Shown here piece after piece: positions 1 to 9,617 of a stretch of DNA of 64,000 bases. The notes under the pieces were generated by a model. The model ran no database searches, had not been told where the DNA came from, and worked only from the letters and a program-made list of their open reading frames with translations. The stretch is taken from positions 2,542,001-2,606,000 of the forward strand of contig UFRQ01000003.1 of assembly GCA_900444965.1 (NCBI GenBank). Reading direction: 5' to 3'. Source of the stretch: [Actinobacillus] rossii (GTDB taxonomy: Bacteria; Pseudomonadota; Gammaproteobacteria; Enterobacterales; Pasteurellaceae). Within the stretch, counting starts at the first letter, position 1. Each line of letters starts with the position of its first letter. The translations under genes were made by a program, and so were the position numbers.

Positions 1-119
1 TAATTTCCACCGGCAGTTACACCAAAACTCACACCATTTCCGAGCTGAATCGCCACACCTGCATTAAATCCACTGGATTGAGCATTAAACATATAGTCTG
101 AACTCAACCATTGATTTCT
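1..119 (-). pseudogene. Start of a further orphan TpsA module (cut by window edge)
   Basis: The minus strand is open from just after the neighbouring lipoprotein stop to the window edge. It first encodes QWLSSDYMFNA, which matches the middle of the large TpsA at 16479-25460, and then jumps to SSGFNAGVAIQ, which matches haemagglutinin repeats several hundred residues further on. It is therefore a mosaic joining two distant parts of a tpsA gene. It starts within a few bases of the lipoprotein stop, as the other orphan modules do, and has no start codon or ribosome binding site of its own. The array continues beyond the window on the left. Confidence 0.7.
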
Positions 120-531
120 AATTACAAAATCCCGTTGGTTTAGCTTTGGTTCCACAATCCATTTCAAAATATCCTTTTTGATTTAAACAAGATTTAATTT
201 TTTTTATTTTTACAAACTTATCATCTAGATCTTCACAGCTTTCTGAATGCCATTTATATTTAGAAAAGCACTGGGTTCTTGTTAATCTATTACCTTCAAC
301 GTTATTAAATCTCCAAATTGGATCATCTAAATCGGAGTGTTTACTTATACCACAGGCATAAAAAGCCTCTTTTCGTTTAGTATGGTTCGTATGACCGATG
401 GTATTTTTATATTGAAATGCTTGAACATCTGACATATCGGTAAAATCATCTTTTGTTACACATGATACTACTGAAAAACAGCCACATCCTGTCAGCAAAG
501 TTATTAATAAGCCCACAATTATATATTTCAT
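118..531 (-). CDS. Small Cys-rich lipoprotein, candidate immunity protein of module 6 (type B)
   Basis: This 137-residue protein begins with a short hydrophobic leader and the lipobox LLTGC, so it should be a lipid-anchored envelope protein. Many cysteines follow. The pattern 'ACG ... W ... C ... SCLNQKGY ... C' recurs in the lipoproteins at 3583-3945 and 8742-9128. A good ribosome binding site (AAGGAG) lies before the ATG. The gene starts 10 bp after the stop of the orphan effector gene 542-3592, so the two are probably co-transcribed. I recognise no named family. By position after a toxin-like C terminus it is the best candidate for a cognate immunity protein; that role is inferred. Confidence 0.75.
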   Translation of the reverse strand: MKYIIVGLLITLLTGCGCFSVVSCVTKDDFTDMSDVQAFQYKNTIGHTNHTKRKEAFYACGISKHSDLDDPIWRFNNVEGNRLTRTQCFSKYKWHSESCEDLDDKFVKIKKIKSCLNQKGYFEMDCGTKAKPTGFCN

Positions 532-541
532 ATATTTCTCC

Positions 542-3500
542 TTAATGGCTTAAAATAAATTCAAATAACTCAGGACTTAGTAATTCAGCCCCAGCAAATG
601 GAGTTGCTAATGGTATAGCCAAAATAGTTGTTACTTCAGCTCCTGTGCTAGCGACAGTACCTTTACCTCGTCTAGTATTACCATCTGAGTCATAGAAGAA
701 TGGTAATTGCCCACCAATAAAATCATGACTTCCCGCATAAGCTTCAATGATTAAATCTTTCCAAGAACCTGGTTCATAGGAGTTTGAAAATAATTTTCCT
801 TTCTGTCCTTGGATACATCCAGTAGCACCACAAACCACTCTTACATTTTGCTCATCATTAAGTACAGCATTGAAAGAATCGTATTTGCTATCACCAATAA
901 ATTGTACTCTCCCTAGTTCATCTTTATTTAACTTATAGATACCATTAACTTTCTCATTTCCTCTTCTGCATCTATTATTATCAATCCCACAAATCACATC
1001 CAAATCAAGCCGAACACCACCTAGCTTAACTCCATCGAATGCCCCACTATCATAGGAAACATTCCCAATTTTTTCTCCATTCTTATCAACAACTATTGGA
1101 GATTTAAGTGAATTTTGAAGGCTAATATATCGTAGCGTTGTTGAACCCAAATACCACCCACCTTGAGCTAAAGCTATGTCTGAAGAACCGCTCGCTAAGG
1201 TCACAAAGGTTTGTAACGCTCTACGTCCATACTGCCACGCATAAATATCGCCGACAATGCCATCTATATCAGATTTGGCTTGTTCGTATTCTTCCTTAGT
1301 TTTAGCATTATCTCGGCGATTCAACGCTTCTTGTAATTTTTCACGTAATGGAGCTTGTTTGGAATCAACAAACGAATTTATCAAATCCAAAGCATTATTC
1401 TTAAATTCAGCAGTAACTTGGATTTGGGTATCTAGCTCTTTCTGGACAGCATCTTTATCAAAGTTTCGCTCCAATTTACCTGAATTATCAACCGCACTTT
1501 GGGTTATAATATCCGTTTTAATATTAGCAATTGACGTTTCTGCAGTTTTACCTGTTTTTTCCAATTGGTTATCAGTGTCACGAATTTTAATATTCGCAGT
1601 ATTTATCCCGCTTTTCGTGATGCTATTGCTATGTTCAGAATCATAGCCAACGCCATAAGACATATTTCCAGTCAGTGAGTCCCAGCCTTCTGCTAATACT
1701 TTTTCACCAACACCATTTGTATTTTCTATACCTTCAGCTTGATAAATAGGTTCTCCATTTTCATTTATCTTTTGAACGTTACTTTGTTTTGTTACATTAT
1801 CACCTAAACCTAAATCAACGTTCATAGATATATCTCCACCCAGTCCAAAGCCACTAGCACTATAATCCGCATGATTTCGAATATCCGAATAACTTAAGGT
1901 GCCGGTTTCAAAACGATTATTGCCATTGTCTTCGGCGGTTTGGCTTGAGGTAATCAATCCGCCTTTTAAGTCTGTGTGATTTTGTACGTTGATTTGATAG
2001 CCGTCATCGCCGGCATAAATTCCTGATTGCTCAACAACGCTGGCGTAATCCGCATTCATTTTCGATTGATTGTAAGAGCCTGAAGCAGAAAAACCGTAGC
2101 CGACTGTTACTTGTCCGCTGACATTCATTTGTTTTCCTTTGTAGGTTAAGGTTTCTTGTAAGCTTTCAATATTTAAGTTTTGTGCGTCTAGTTTTACGCC
2201 TTTGCCTTGTACTTGTGCGCCTTTAAGACTGGTAGTCGCCCCGCTTTCAAAGGTTGTTTGACTATTTTTATCGCCTACGTGACTATGGGTATAAGTGGTT
2301 TCATCGCCATTGTCATAGCCTTTGCCGTACTTTCTACCTGCAGTAAAACCAATCCCATTCGTTCCAATAGTCGCACCTGCATTAAATCCACTGGATTTAT
2401 TGGTACTACGCTCTAAATGTGTTTGTTCGGCTGCAAGTAGGTTGATGTCATTATCCGCTTTCAGGCTAGTACCTTGTTTGCCGCTAACATCAGAGCCGAT
2501 GATATTAATATCAGACTGTTTGCCTGCACCTGTGGCAGCGATATTCACTTGACCGCCCGCATTCACTTCACTGGATTGGGCAGTATTGCCTTCGGTGTGC
2601 GTGGTTGAGACATTTTTTTGTTGTCCGTAAGTAATAGATACGCCAACACTTGTACCGCCAGCACCATCACTGCCTAAATTCCCTTTCATTAAATCACTTG
2701 CCATGTTGCCTATGTTTTCGGCGTTTTGTGCTAAACGATAAGCTGCCCAACCGCTGTTTGCTGCTGCTAAAGCATTAATACGGTCATCTTTACTGGCGCC
2801 AATATTTTTAGCGGAATTCACCGTTGAAATAACAGCATTCATCATATTTAGTACGGGTGCTGACAACGCAATCGTCAATCCTTTTTGCTCATAAGTATAT
2901 TTATAATTACTCTCATAATCCGAATGTGCTGCGGTGATGTTGGCTGATTTGGCAAGAATATCAACATCCCCATTGACTGCGGTCACAACACTGCCTGTTT
3001 GTTGGTAATGATTGTCTGCTTGAAGGGTGGTGTGGCCTGTTAAGCTGCCCACTTGGCTACTTACCGCACTTTCTTGCGTGCGGTCTTGTTCCACTTTTTC
3101 TTTTTTCGAGCCTACACTAAAACCTAATCCGCCACTCCCCATTAAGCCTGATTTGCTCGTTTTCTCAAAATCTTCTTCAAAAACACGATTTTTCGCTGCT
3201 TGAATGTTGATATTTTTGGCAGTTGCAACAAGATGGTTTTCCGCTACTACATTTGAACCCTGAACACTCACATTGCCGTTGTTCGCTTGTAATAAAATAT
3301 TGTTCCCATCAATGGTGGAGCCTTGTGCGGTATCATAATGATGGTCATGTTTGCTCACCGAGGTGATAGTTTGCAAGGTGCCGTGGTGGGTACTTTTCGC
3401 GCCGAAAGAGAGTTGCTCTTGGTTACGTCCTTCTTGGATTTGTACATCACCCTGCACTGAACCAATGGCAACCGTGCCCTTATCACTGTGTACGCTGGCT

Positions 3501-3592
3501 TGACGAAGTGCGGTGTGATTTTCGCTTAGAATGTTCACGTCATTTTTTGCCGTCAGTTGACTGCCCACTTCTTGGGTTTGCTTTACCCCCAA
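542..3592 (-). CDS. Orphan TpsA/CdiA-like module 6 with type B C-terminal effector
   Basis: This 1,016-residue reading frame lacks signal peptide and TPS secretion domain. It opens at a TTG (MGVKQTQEVGSQ) that overlaps the end of the upstream lipoprotein gene. The first ~700 residues are FhaB/CdiA-type haemagglutinin repeats almost identical to the large TpsA. From about residue 850 it differs, and from FDGVKLGGVRLD onward it matches only module 4: a Cys-containing segment, then AGSHDFIGGQ, a YDSDGNT motif and a hydrophobic C-terminal stretch (ILAIPLATPFAG). This is effector type B, of unknown activity; the hydrophobic end would suit membrane action. Without an N-terminal secretion domain it is probably a silent donor for recombination into the full-length gene. 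Confidence 0.8.
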   Translation of the reverse strand: MGVKQTQEVGSQLTAKNDVNILSENHTALRQASVHSDKGTVAIGSVQGDVQIQEGRNQEQLSFGAKSTHHGTLQTITSVSKHDHHYDTAQGSTIDGNNILLQANNGNVSVQGSNVVAENHLVATAKNINIQAAKNRVFEEDFEKTSKSGLMGSGGLGFSVGSKKEKVEQDRTQESAVSSQVGSLTGHTTLQADNHYQQTGSVVTAVNGDVDILAKSANITAAHSDYESNYKYTYEQKGLTIALSAPVLNMMNAVISTVNSAKNIGASKDDRINALAAANSGWAAYRLAQNAENIGNMASDLMKGNLGSDGAGGTSVGVSITYGQQKNVSTTHTEGNTAQSSEVNAGGQVNIAATGAGKQSDINIIGSDVSGKQGTSLKADNDINLLAAEQTHLERSTNKSSGFNAGATIGTNGIGFTAGRKYGKGYDNGDETTYTHSHVGDKNSQTTFESGATTSLKGAQVQGKGVKLDAQNLNIESLQETLTYKGKQMNVSGQVTVGYGFSASGSYNQSKMNADYASVVEQSGIYAGDDGYQINVQNHTDLKGGLITSSQTAEDNGNNRFETGTLSYSDIRNHADYSASGFGLGGDISMNVDLGLGDNVTKQSNVQKINENGEPIYQAEGIENTNGVGEKVLAEGWDSLTGNMSYGVGYDSEHSNSITKSGINTANIKIRDTDNQLEKTGKTAETSIANIKTDIITQSAVDNSGKLERNFDKDAVQKELDTQIQVTAEFKNNALDLINSFVDSKQAPLREKLQEALNRRDNAKTKEEYEQAKSDIDGIVGDIYAWQYGRRALQTFVTLASGSSDIALAQGGWYLGSTTLRYISLQNSLKSPIVVDKNGEKIGNVSYDSGAFDGVKLGGVRLDLDVICGIDNNRCRRGNEKVNGIYKLNKDELGRVQFIGDSKYDSFNAVLNDEQNVRVVCGATGCIQGQKGKLFSNSYEPGSWKDLIIEAYAGSHDFIGGQLPFFYDSDGNTRRGKGTVASTGAEVTTILAIPLATPFAGAELLSPELFEFILSH

Positions 3593-3945
3593 GGCTTAGC
3601 ATCAGGTTTGCTATACTTTGCTCGCCATTTAATACATTCAGGCTCATTCCACATTAATTTATTTTCACAAACTGGACCACCGTCTAAATACCAACCTTTT
3701 TGCTCTAAACATAAATTGATTTTTGCACTGCCACTTTCCCCTCTAACTGGATCCATTCCACAAGCTCGCATATCATTCTCTCGTAGAGTTAAATACTCAT
3801 GTACATAATTTGATGTTGAAATGTATGATATTTTATGCTCATCACCAAGATGCCATTTATAATACGCCCTAGGCGGTTTAAATCCCCCCATTGAGCAAGA
3901 AGCTAACAAACTCGTACTCAATATCAAAGTCACAAATTTTTTCAT
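3583..3945 (-). CDS. Small Cys-rich lipoprotein, candidate immunity protein of module 5 (type C)
   Basis: This 120-residue protein has a leader ending in the lipobox LLASC, and a good ribosome binding site (GGAGAG). The mature part carries 'ACGMDPVRG' and 'CLEQKGWYL' followed by further Cys residues, the layout seen in the other lipoproteins of the array. It starts 11 bp downstream of the type C hydrolase-like module 3957-7415, so the two look like a cistron pair. Its last codons overlap the start of the next orphan reading frame, which shows that the following cassette was joined right at the lipoprotein 3' end. An immunity function is inferred from position and envelope location only. Confidence 0.75.
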   Translation of the reverse strand: MKKFVTLILSTSLLASCSMGGFKPPRAYYKWHLGDEHKISYISTSNYVHEYLTLRENDMRACGMDPVRGESGSAKINLCLEQKGWYLDGGPVCENKLMWNEPECIKWRAKYSKPDAKPWG

Positions 3946-3956
3946 AATCTCTCCAA

Positions 3957-6900
3957 TTATTTATTTAACTCTTTCTTTTGGTTTAAATCATAAATTGTTT
4001 GTTCTTTATTCATAATTAGCTCTCCCTCTTTACGATATCCATCATTTTTACATTGTTCTTGACCTAAGCCATAACAATTATGCATAGACGAATTATCTCC
4101 AAACATATCTAGGGTTCTTCTGATAAAACCTCTATTTTGCGTATTATCATTCATTGTTGCAGGATTTCCGCCTAAAAGGATAGGAAGACTGCCGACAGGA
4201 TCTTGTTGGTGGTTTTCAATTCGAATTGAGCCTTCCGAACTCTCACGTTGCTTACCTGTTTGCAATCCGCTTAGTACTTCATCTGCATGAGTAACATTTG
4301 CTGCTGGTCCTACCATTTTTATGGTTGTTCCTGATAACAACTTAGCCTCTCGGTTTTCTTCAGTATTTAGTGCATTTAAAGCATTGGTAACCGTGAGTGT
4401 TCCGCGGCTGTGTGCCCCTGCAAAAAGATGATCTTTTCCATATTTTTCCATTAGGGATTTCGCCTGTAAGCTGGAATTATCCATACCAAATACATTACCA
4501 AAGGAAGTTTCAATCATTTTTTCATAACCCGCTACCAGCAGTTCAGATAAAAAATTATTCGCTTGCGGATGGTGAACAAAATAAACATCTTGATGAATTG
4601 GTGTATCTATTTTTCCACTCGCACCTTCTTTTGCTACATAATTTTGCCAAGCAAATTTGGCCGCAGCATTTTCATCATTAAAAATACCGTTAAAGGTAAC
4701 AACATATTTGGTTTCTGATTTACCTGTCAACGGATCAGTATAAGTCACCGGCTTGATATATTCTCGTTCTTGGTCAGAAACTTCTCTTAATTGATAAATA
4801 TTACGACCTTTTCCTAATTCGCTATCTACATAAGAACGAATTTCTTCTTGATATTGTTCTTTTGTAATTTCTCCTTTTTCTAATTTTTCATTCGCAATTT
4901 TAACAGCTTCATCATTAAGCGTTTTTTCAAGATTTTTGTCTTTTATTGGATTGCCATTTTTATCTATTACCGCAGTCATCATCCGATGCTCTGCGATAAA
5001 CATCGTGCGATATGTCTCATCGGTTAAACCCGCAACATTCTTATAAAAACTTTTCTGAATCGTAGTATCATTTTCGACCTCTTTTTGAAGTGCTTGATAA
5101 TTTTGCTGTTCTAAACTATTCGTCTGTTCGCTATTGCCTTTTTTGATACGATTAAGTTTTTCTCGTCCTTCTGCACTGCCAATATTAAAGTGTCCTTCGC
5201 TAATAATTGAAGATGTTGTGCTAGAAGCTTGTTGAGATTTTTCAGTATTACCCAACATATTCACCAAACCAATTTTTGCAGCTGCATACAGATCAGCACT
5301 ATGCACATCTTTTTCACCTAAACCGAACTTAATTGGGCTACTATTAGCCTGATTTGGATTGGCTTTCTCAAAAGTTTCACCATTTTTCTCTCTTTTAGCA
5401 CGATAAACTTGATCTTTTGCTTTCTCTTCATCTGAACGTTGATCTTTGCCGAAAGACAGACCGCCCATAAAGTTGCTAGAACTCGCTTTGGCATCGGAAT
5501 AGTTTGTAATATCTGTAAAGCTAAAATCTTGTGCAGATAAGGCATTTTTATCGGCGTCAGCCTGAGAAAGAATTACACCACCAGTTAGTTGAACACCTTT
5601 TGATACATCAACATCATACCCCTCATCCCCGGCATAAATCCCTGCCTGTGTTTTTACACTTACATAATTAGAATTGACTTTCGATTTGCTGTAACTTCCG
5701 CCTGCCGAAACACCATGGCCGACTGTCACTTGTCCCGACACACTTTCCTGTTTACCCTTGTATTTCGCCGTGTCTTGTAAACTTTCTATATTCAGGTTTT
5801 CTGCATTAACTTCAACTCGTTTACCGCTCACTTGTGAGCCGATAACCTTCGTATCCTTGCCACTTTCAATAGTAGTTTGACTATTTTTATCTCCCACTTG
5901 GCTTGCTACCCACGCTTGACTTTCGCCGTTGCCATAGCCTTTTGCCACGTTACCGCCAACCGTTAAACCTGCCGCCATTTCTTGACCAAACTGAATGCCA
6001 ACACCAATATTAAAACCTGATGATTTATTTTTACTACGTTCAAGATGGTTTTCGTCCACCGCTTGAATATTGATATCTCCATCGGCTTTTAAGTGTGCGC
6101 CAGCCTGCCCCGAGACATCAGAGCCTAGAATATCAATTTTCGACTGTTCACCCAGCCCTGTGGCAACAATATTGACTTTCCCGCCTGCATTGACCGCACT
6201 TTTTTCCACCGTATTACCTTCGGTATGCTGAGTTTGAATGCTTTTTTGTTGACCATATGCAAGAGAAACACCTATACCTGATTTTGCTATTTCACCTTGG
6301 GATAGTGTTCCTAAAGCATCCCAAGCGGCTTGCCCTGCTTCTATCGCTCTAAATGAATTCCAAAATGCATTTGCACCTGCTAGAGCATTAATACGATTAT
6401 TTTTACTTTCTCCTATTTGATGCAGTGAATTCATTGCGCTTTCGGTAGCATTTATTGCAGAAAGTACTGGAGAGGTTAACGATACAGTCAATCCTTTTTG
6501 TTCATAAGTATATTTATAATTACTCTCATAATCCGAATGCGCCGCGGTGATGTTGGCTGATTTGGCGAGAATATCGACATCGCCATTGACTGCGGTCACA
6601 ACACTGCCTGTTTGTTGGTAATGATTGTTTGCTTGAAGGGTGGTGTGGCCTGTTAAGCTGCCTACTTGGCTACTTACCGCACTTTCTTGCGTACGGTCTT
6701 GTTCCACTTTTTCTTTTTTCGAGCCTACACTAAAACCTAATCCGCCACTCCCCATTAAGCCTGATTTGCTCGTTTTCTCAAAATCTTCTTCAAAAACACG
6801 ATTTTTCGCTGCTTGAATGCTGATATTTTTTGCCTTAGCAACAAGATGGTTTTCTGCTACTACATTTGAACCCTGAACACTCACATTGCCGTTATTGGCT

Positions 6901-7415
6901 TGTAATACGACATTGTTACCATCAATGGCAGAACCTTGCGCGCTATCATAACGGTGGTCATGTTTAGTCACCGAGGTGATAGTTTGCAAGGTGCCGTGGT
7001 GGGTGCTTTTTGCGCCGAAAGAGAGTTGCTCTTGGTTGCGGCCTTCTTGGATTTGTACATCGCCATTTGTTGAGCTAAGGGTAACCGTGCCGTTGTCGCT
7101 GTGTATGCCGGCTTGACGAAGTGCGGTGTGATTTTCGCTTAAAATGTTCACATCATTTTTTGCCGTCAGTTGACTGCCCACTTCTTGGGTTTGGTCTAGA
7201 CGATAATAGTTGTCCGCATCTCCGTTATAATGTTGTTTGTTGTGGGTAGCGACCGTGCCAAACTCAACCTGATTGCCTTGAATATGAATAATATCGGCGC
7301 TGAGATTGGCGGCTTTCACAGTGACATCTTTCGGGCTGTAAACCGTTAATTTTCCGCCGAGATTGACTAAACATTGCGTTACGTTCAAATTAACGGTATC
7401 TAAAAATATCCACAT
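3957..7415 (-). CDS. Orphan TpsA/CdiA-like module 5 with type C alpha/beta-hydrolase-like effector
   Basis: This 1,152-residue frame has no signal peptide or TPS domain. Residues 1-~720 are haemagglutinin repeats; the first 40 residues join VNLGG to KLTVYSPKD, skipping about 60 residues present in the intact TpsA. The unique C terminus (from ~residue 760) is charged and helical, then globular. It contains GAHSRG, a GxSxG-type nucleophile elbow (Ser near 1003), QQDPVG (Asp near 1072) and MHNCYG (His near 1112), the order of a lipase/esterase triad. A lipoprotein gene follows 11 bp later. The start at 7415 has no convincing ribosome binding site, and an IS copy lies 36 bp upstream, so the module is probably silent until recombined. 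Confidence 0.8.
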   Translation of the reverse strand: MWIFLDTVNLNVTQCLVNLGGKLTVYSPKDVTVKAANLSADIIHIQGNQVEFGTVATHNKQHYNGDADNYYRLDQTQEVGSQLTAKNDVNILSENHTALRQAGIHSDNGTVTLSSTNGDVQIQEGRNQEQLSFGAKSTHHGTLQTITSVTKHDHRYDSAQGSAIDGNNVVLQANNGNVSVQGSNVVAENHLVAKAKNISIQAAKNRVFEEDFEKTSKSGLMGSGGLGFSVGSKKEKVEQDRTQESAVSSQVGSLTGHTTLQANNHYQQTGSVVTAVNGDVDILAKSANITAAHSDYESNYKYTYEQKGLTVSLTSPVLSAINATESAMNSLHQIGESKNNRINALAGANAFWNSFRAIEAGQAAWDALGTLSQGEIAKSGIGVSLAYGQQKSIQTQHTEGNTVEKSAVNAGGKVNIVATGLGEQSKIDILGSDVSGQAGAHLKADGDINIQAVDENHLERSKNKSSGFNIGVGIQFGQEMAAGLTVGGNVAKGYGNGESQAWVASQVGDKNSQTTIESGKDTKVIGSQVSGKRVEVNAENLNIESLQDTAKYKGKQESVSGQVTVGHGVSAGGSYSKSKVNSNYVSVKTQAGIYAGDEGYDVDVSKGVQLTGGVILSQADADKNALSAQDFSFTDITNYSDAKASSSNFMGGLSFGKDQRSDEEKAKDQVYRAKREKNGETFEKANPNQANSSPIKFGLGEKDVHSADLYAAAKIGLVNMLGNTEKSQQASSTTSSIISEGHFNIGSAEGREKLNRIKKGNSEQTNSLEQQNYQALQKEVENDTTIQKSFYKNVAGLTDETYRTMFIAEHRMMTAVIDKNGNPIKDKNLEKTLNDEAVKIANEKLEKGEITKEQYQEEIRSYVDSELGKGRNIYQLREVSDQEREYIKPVTYTDPLTGKSETKYVVTFNGIFNDENAAAKFAWQNYVAKEGASGKIDTPIHQDVYFVHHPQANNFLSELLVAGYEKMIETSFGNVFGMDNSSLQAKSLMEKYGKDHLFAGAHSRGTLTVTNALNALNTEENREAKLLSGTTIKMVGPAANVTHADEVLSGLQTGKQRESSEGSIRIENHQQDPVGSLPILLGGNPATMNDNTQNRGFIRRTLDMFGDNSSMHNCYGLGQEQCKNDGYRKEGELIMNKEQTIYDLNQKKELNK

Positions 7416-7451
7416 GTGTTAAGAAACCCAACTAATAAAAGGATGATAATA

Positions 7452-8652
7452 TGTAGAAGATCAGACTTGATCTGACAAATCATTATAAAAATGAGAGTTT
7501 CCCGTTTAGAATATGAGTGTCTAAAATTCAATCTAAACAAAAAAGGAAACTCTCATGTTTTATTCTAACAATCCGCTCATTAAACACAAAACCGGTTTAC
7601 TCAATTTAGCAGAAGAACTTGGAAACATTTCTCAAGCTTGCAAAGCGATGGGGATGAGCCGAGATACATTCTATCGCTATCAACAAGCCGTAGAGCAAGG
7701 CGGTGTTGAAGCATTACTTAATCAAACTCGTCGGGTACCGAATATCAAAAATCGAGTAGACGAGCACATTGAGCAAGCTGTTGTAAAATTTGCTCTAGAT
7801 TTTCCAGCTTACGGACAAGTTCGAGTGAGTAACGAACTTCGCAAGCAAGGTGTGTTTGTTTCAGCTGGTGGTGTTCGTTCCATTTGGCTACGTCATAATC
7901 TTGCTAACTTTAAACAGCGTTTAAATGCACTAGAGAAAGAAGTAGCTGAGAAAGGCATTATTCTAAATGAAAGTCAAGTCCAAGCCTTGGAACGTAAGAA
8001 AGAGGATGATATATCGAGTGGAGAAATTGAAACCGCTCATCCGGGCTATTTAGGTTCACAAGATACCTTTTATGTAGGTAATTTAAAAGGTGTTGGACGC
8101 ATTTATCAGCAAACATTTGTTGATACTTATAGTAAGGTTGCTTTTGCAAAGCTCTACACAATGAAAACCGCAATTGCCGCTGCAGATATGCTCAATGATA
8201 AAGTCCTGCCGTTCTTTGAAGCCCAAGGATTACCGATGTTGCGTATTCTCACCGACCGTGGTAGTGAATATTGTGGCAAAGTGGAAAATCACGATTATGA
8301 GCTTTATTTAGCGATAAATGACATAGAGCATACTAAAACGAAAGTGAAGCATCCACAGACGAATGGTATCTGTGAACGTTTTCATAAGACTATCTTACAA
8401 GAATTTTACCAAGTCGCATTTAGGAAGAAAATATATACGGATTTAGCGACATTACAAGCTGATTTAGATGAGTGGTTAATGTATTATAATCACCATCGAA
8501 CACATCAAGGAAAAATGTGCTGTGGCAGAACACCGATGGCAACATTACTTGATGGAAAAGGGATTTGGGCAGAAAAGAATTTAAGCTCAAATTAATCTGA
8601 CAGACACGGTAATTCTAAACGGGGACTGTCAGATTAGGTTTGATCTTCTACA
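7452..8652 (+). mobile_element. IS481-family-like insertion sequence, copy 1 (1,201 bp)
   Basis: The element is bounded by imperfect 26-bp inverted repeats that begin TGTAGAAGATCA and end in ATCTGACA, with three mismatches between ends. A 7-bp direct repeat GATAATA flanks it (7445-7451 and 8653-8659), so this is a clean insertion. It lies in the gap between the lipoprotein gene of module 4 and the start of module 5. Its single gene runs on the plus strand, against the array. Confidence 0.93.
7555..8595 (+). CDS. IS481-family-like DDE transposase (copy 1)
   Basis: This 346-residue transposase catalyses cut or copy movement of the surrounding element. The N-terminal third is a helix-turn-helix region (ISQACKAMGMSRDTFYRY, residues 25-42). 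The DDE/rve integrase core follows, with likely acidic residues D170 (GSQDTFYVG), D234 (LTDRGSEY) and E274 (NGICERFH). HPQTNG and HHRTHQG are typical of IS481/IS3-like enzymes. AAAGGAAA precedes the ATG. It is intact and differs by only one or two residues from the copies at 9675 and 46402, so the element has moved recently. Confidence 0.92.
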   Translation: MFYSNNPLIKHKTGLLNLAEELGNISQACKAMGMSRDTFYRYQQAVEQGGVEALLNQTRRVPNIKNRVDEHIEQAVVKFALDFPAYGQVRVSNELRKQGVFVSAGGVRSIWLRHNLANFKQRLNALEKEVAEKGIILNESQVQALERKKEDDISSGEIETAHPGYLGSQDTFYVGNLKGVGRIYQQTFVDTYSKVAFAKLYTMKTAIAAADMLNDKVLPFFEAQGLPMLRILTDRGSEYCGKVENHDYELYLAINDIEHTKTKVKHPQTNGICERFHKTILQEFYQVAFRKKIYTDLATLQADLDEWLMYYNHHRTHQGKMCCGRTPMATLLDGKGIWAEKNLSSN

Positions 8653-8741
8653 GATAATATATCTCATATCTATTCTCTATATTGGCTTGAAATTAGTTTC
8701 AACACTGTAAAATCCATAAAATCACACAACATAAACCAAAA
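8653..8741. other. Short AT-rich spacer after module 4 lipoprotein
   Basis: These 89 bp separate the lipoprotein stop from IS copy 1 and include the right-hand GATAATA target duplication. I see no gene or clear terminator here. With the IS removed, it would join directly to the start of module 5. Confidence 0.5.
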
Positions 8742-9128
8742 CTATAAGTTGCATTTATTTTTATTAATGTTAGAAGTTTTACTTTCACATTGAGCAGGAT
8801 GAAAATAAACATAACCTTTCTCAGACATGCATTGAGATATACTTTTATAAAACTTACCGTTAACTTTATAATTTTTAGGAAAATAAATTAACTGCCAATC
8901 ACCATATTGCCCACCACAAGAAACAATATCTTTCCAACGTTGTGCTGAATCAGTCTTTCCTAATGTTGCCATTTTCTGATATCTAGCAACAAAAGGATAA
9001 GATTTTTTTTGATATCCTTTACATTGTGATGCTACAGTTTCAATTAATGGGCGAAAACATTCTCCTTCTGAATCATAAATACATCCAACAATAAATAAAA
9101 TAGATATTAGGCTGTACACTTTCATCAT
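8742..9128 (-). CDS. Small Cys-rich lipoprotein, candidate immunity protein of module 4 (type B)
   Basis: The likely start is the ATG of MMKVYSLISILFIVGC, placed 1 bp after the TAA of the effector reading frame, with GGTGG upstream. A GTG four codons earlier would overlap the effector. The leader ends in the lipobox FIVGC. The mature part has 'SCGGQYGDW' and 'CMSEKGYVYF' plus several Cys, as in the lipoproteins at 118-531 and 3583-3945. A run of eight A residues on the coding strand (near 9003-9012) could slip in frame. Its effector partner is now split by an IS. Function unknown; immunity role inferred. Confidence 0.72.
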   Translation of the reverse strand: MMKVYSLISILFIVGCIYDSEGECFRPLIETVASQCKGYQKKSYPFVARYQKMATLGKTDSAQRWKDIVSCGGQYGDWQLIYFPKNYKVNGKFYKSISQCMSEKGYVYFHPAQCESKTSNINKNKCNL

Positions 9129-9617
9129 TTTAGTTACCACCTAATTTAAATAATACTTCAACAAAATCTGAAGATACTAAATCAGATATAGCAAAAGGCA
9201 TTGATACTGGGAGTGCAACAACGGTTGTGACATCTGACGCTCCCTGCTGGAAAGATGTTTTAGACGAAGTATTACCTTTATCATCATACCATCCCCATAT
9301 TTGCCCACCTAAAAGATCATGGGTGCCCGCAAATGATTCAACTAAATTATCCCAAAAACCACCTTGTCGATAGTTAAATATTGCCGTTCCACCGCTATAG
9401 AAACCTCCAATGCCAGATTGGAAACCTCCCGTTGGTCCATATAATGCTTTTGCCTCTGCATTTTGTTCAGGATCAAAAACATCATCTATCTTATAATCAC
9501 CATACCCAGCAAAAGAGATTGTTCCATCAGAATTATAGGTACAACTACCCATATCAGAACCACAGGCAATTTTAACATCAATTCGTACCCCACCTAATTT
9601 AACACCATCAAAATATC

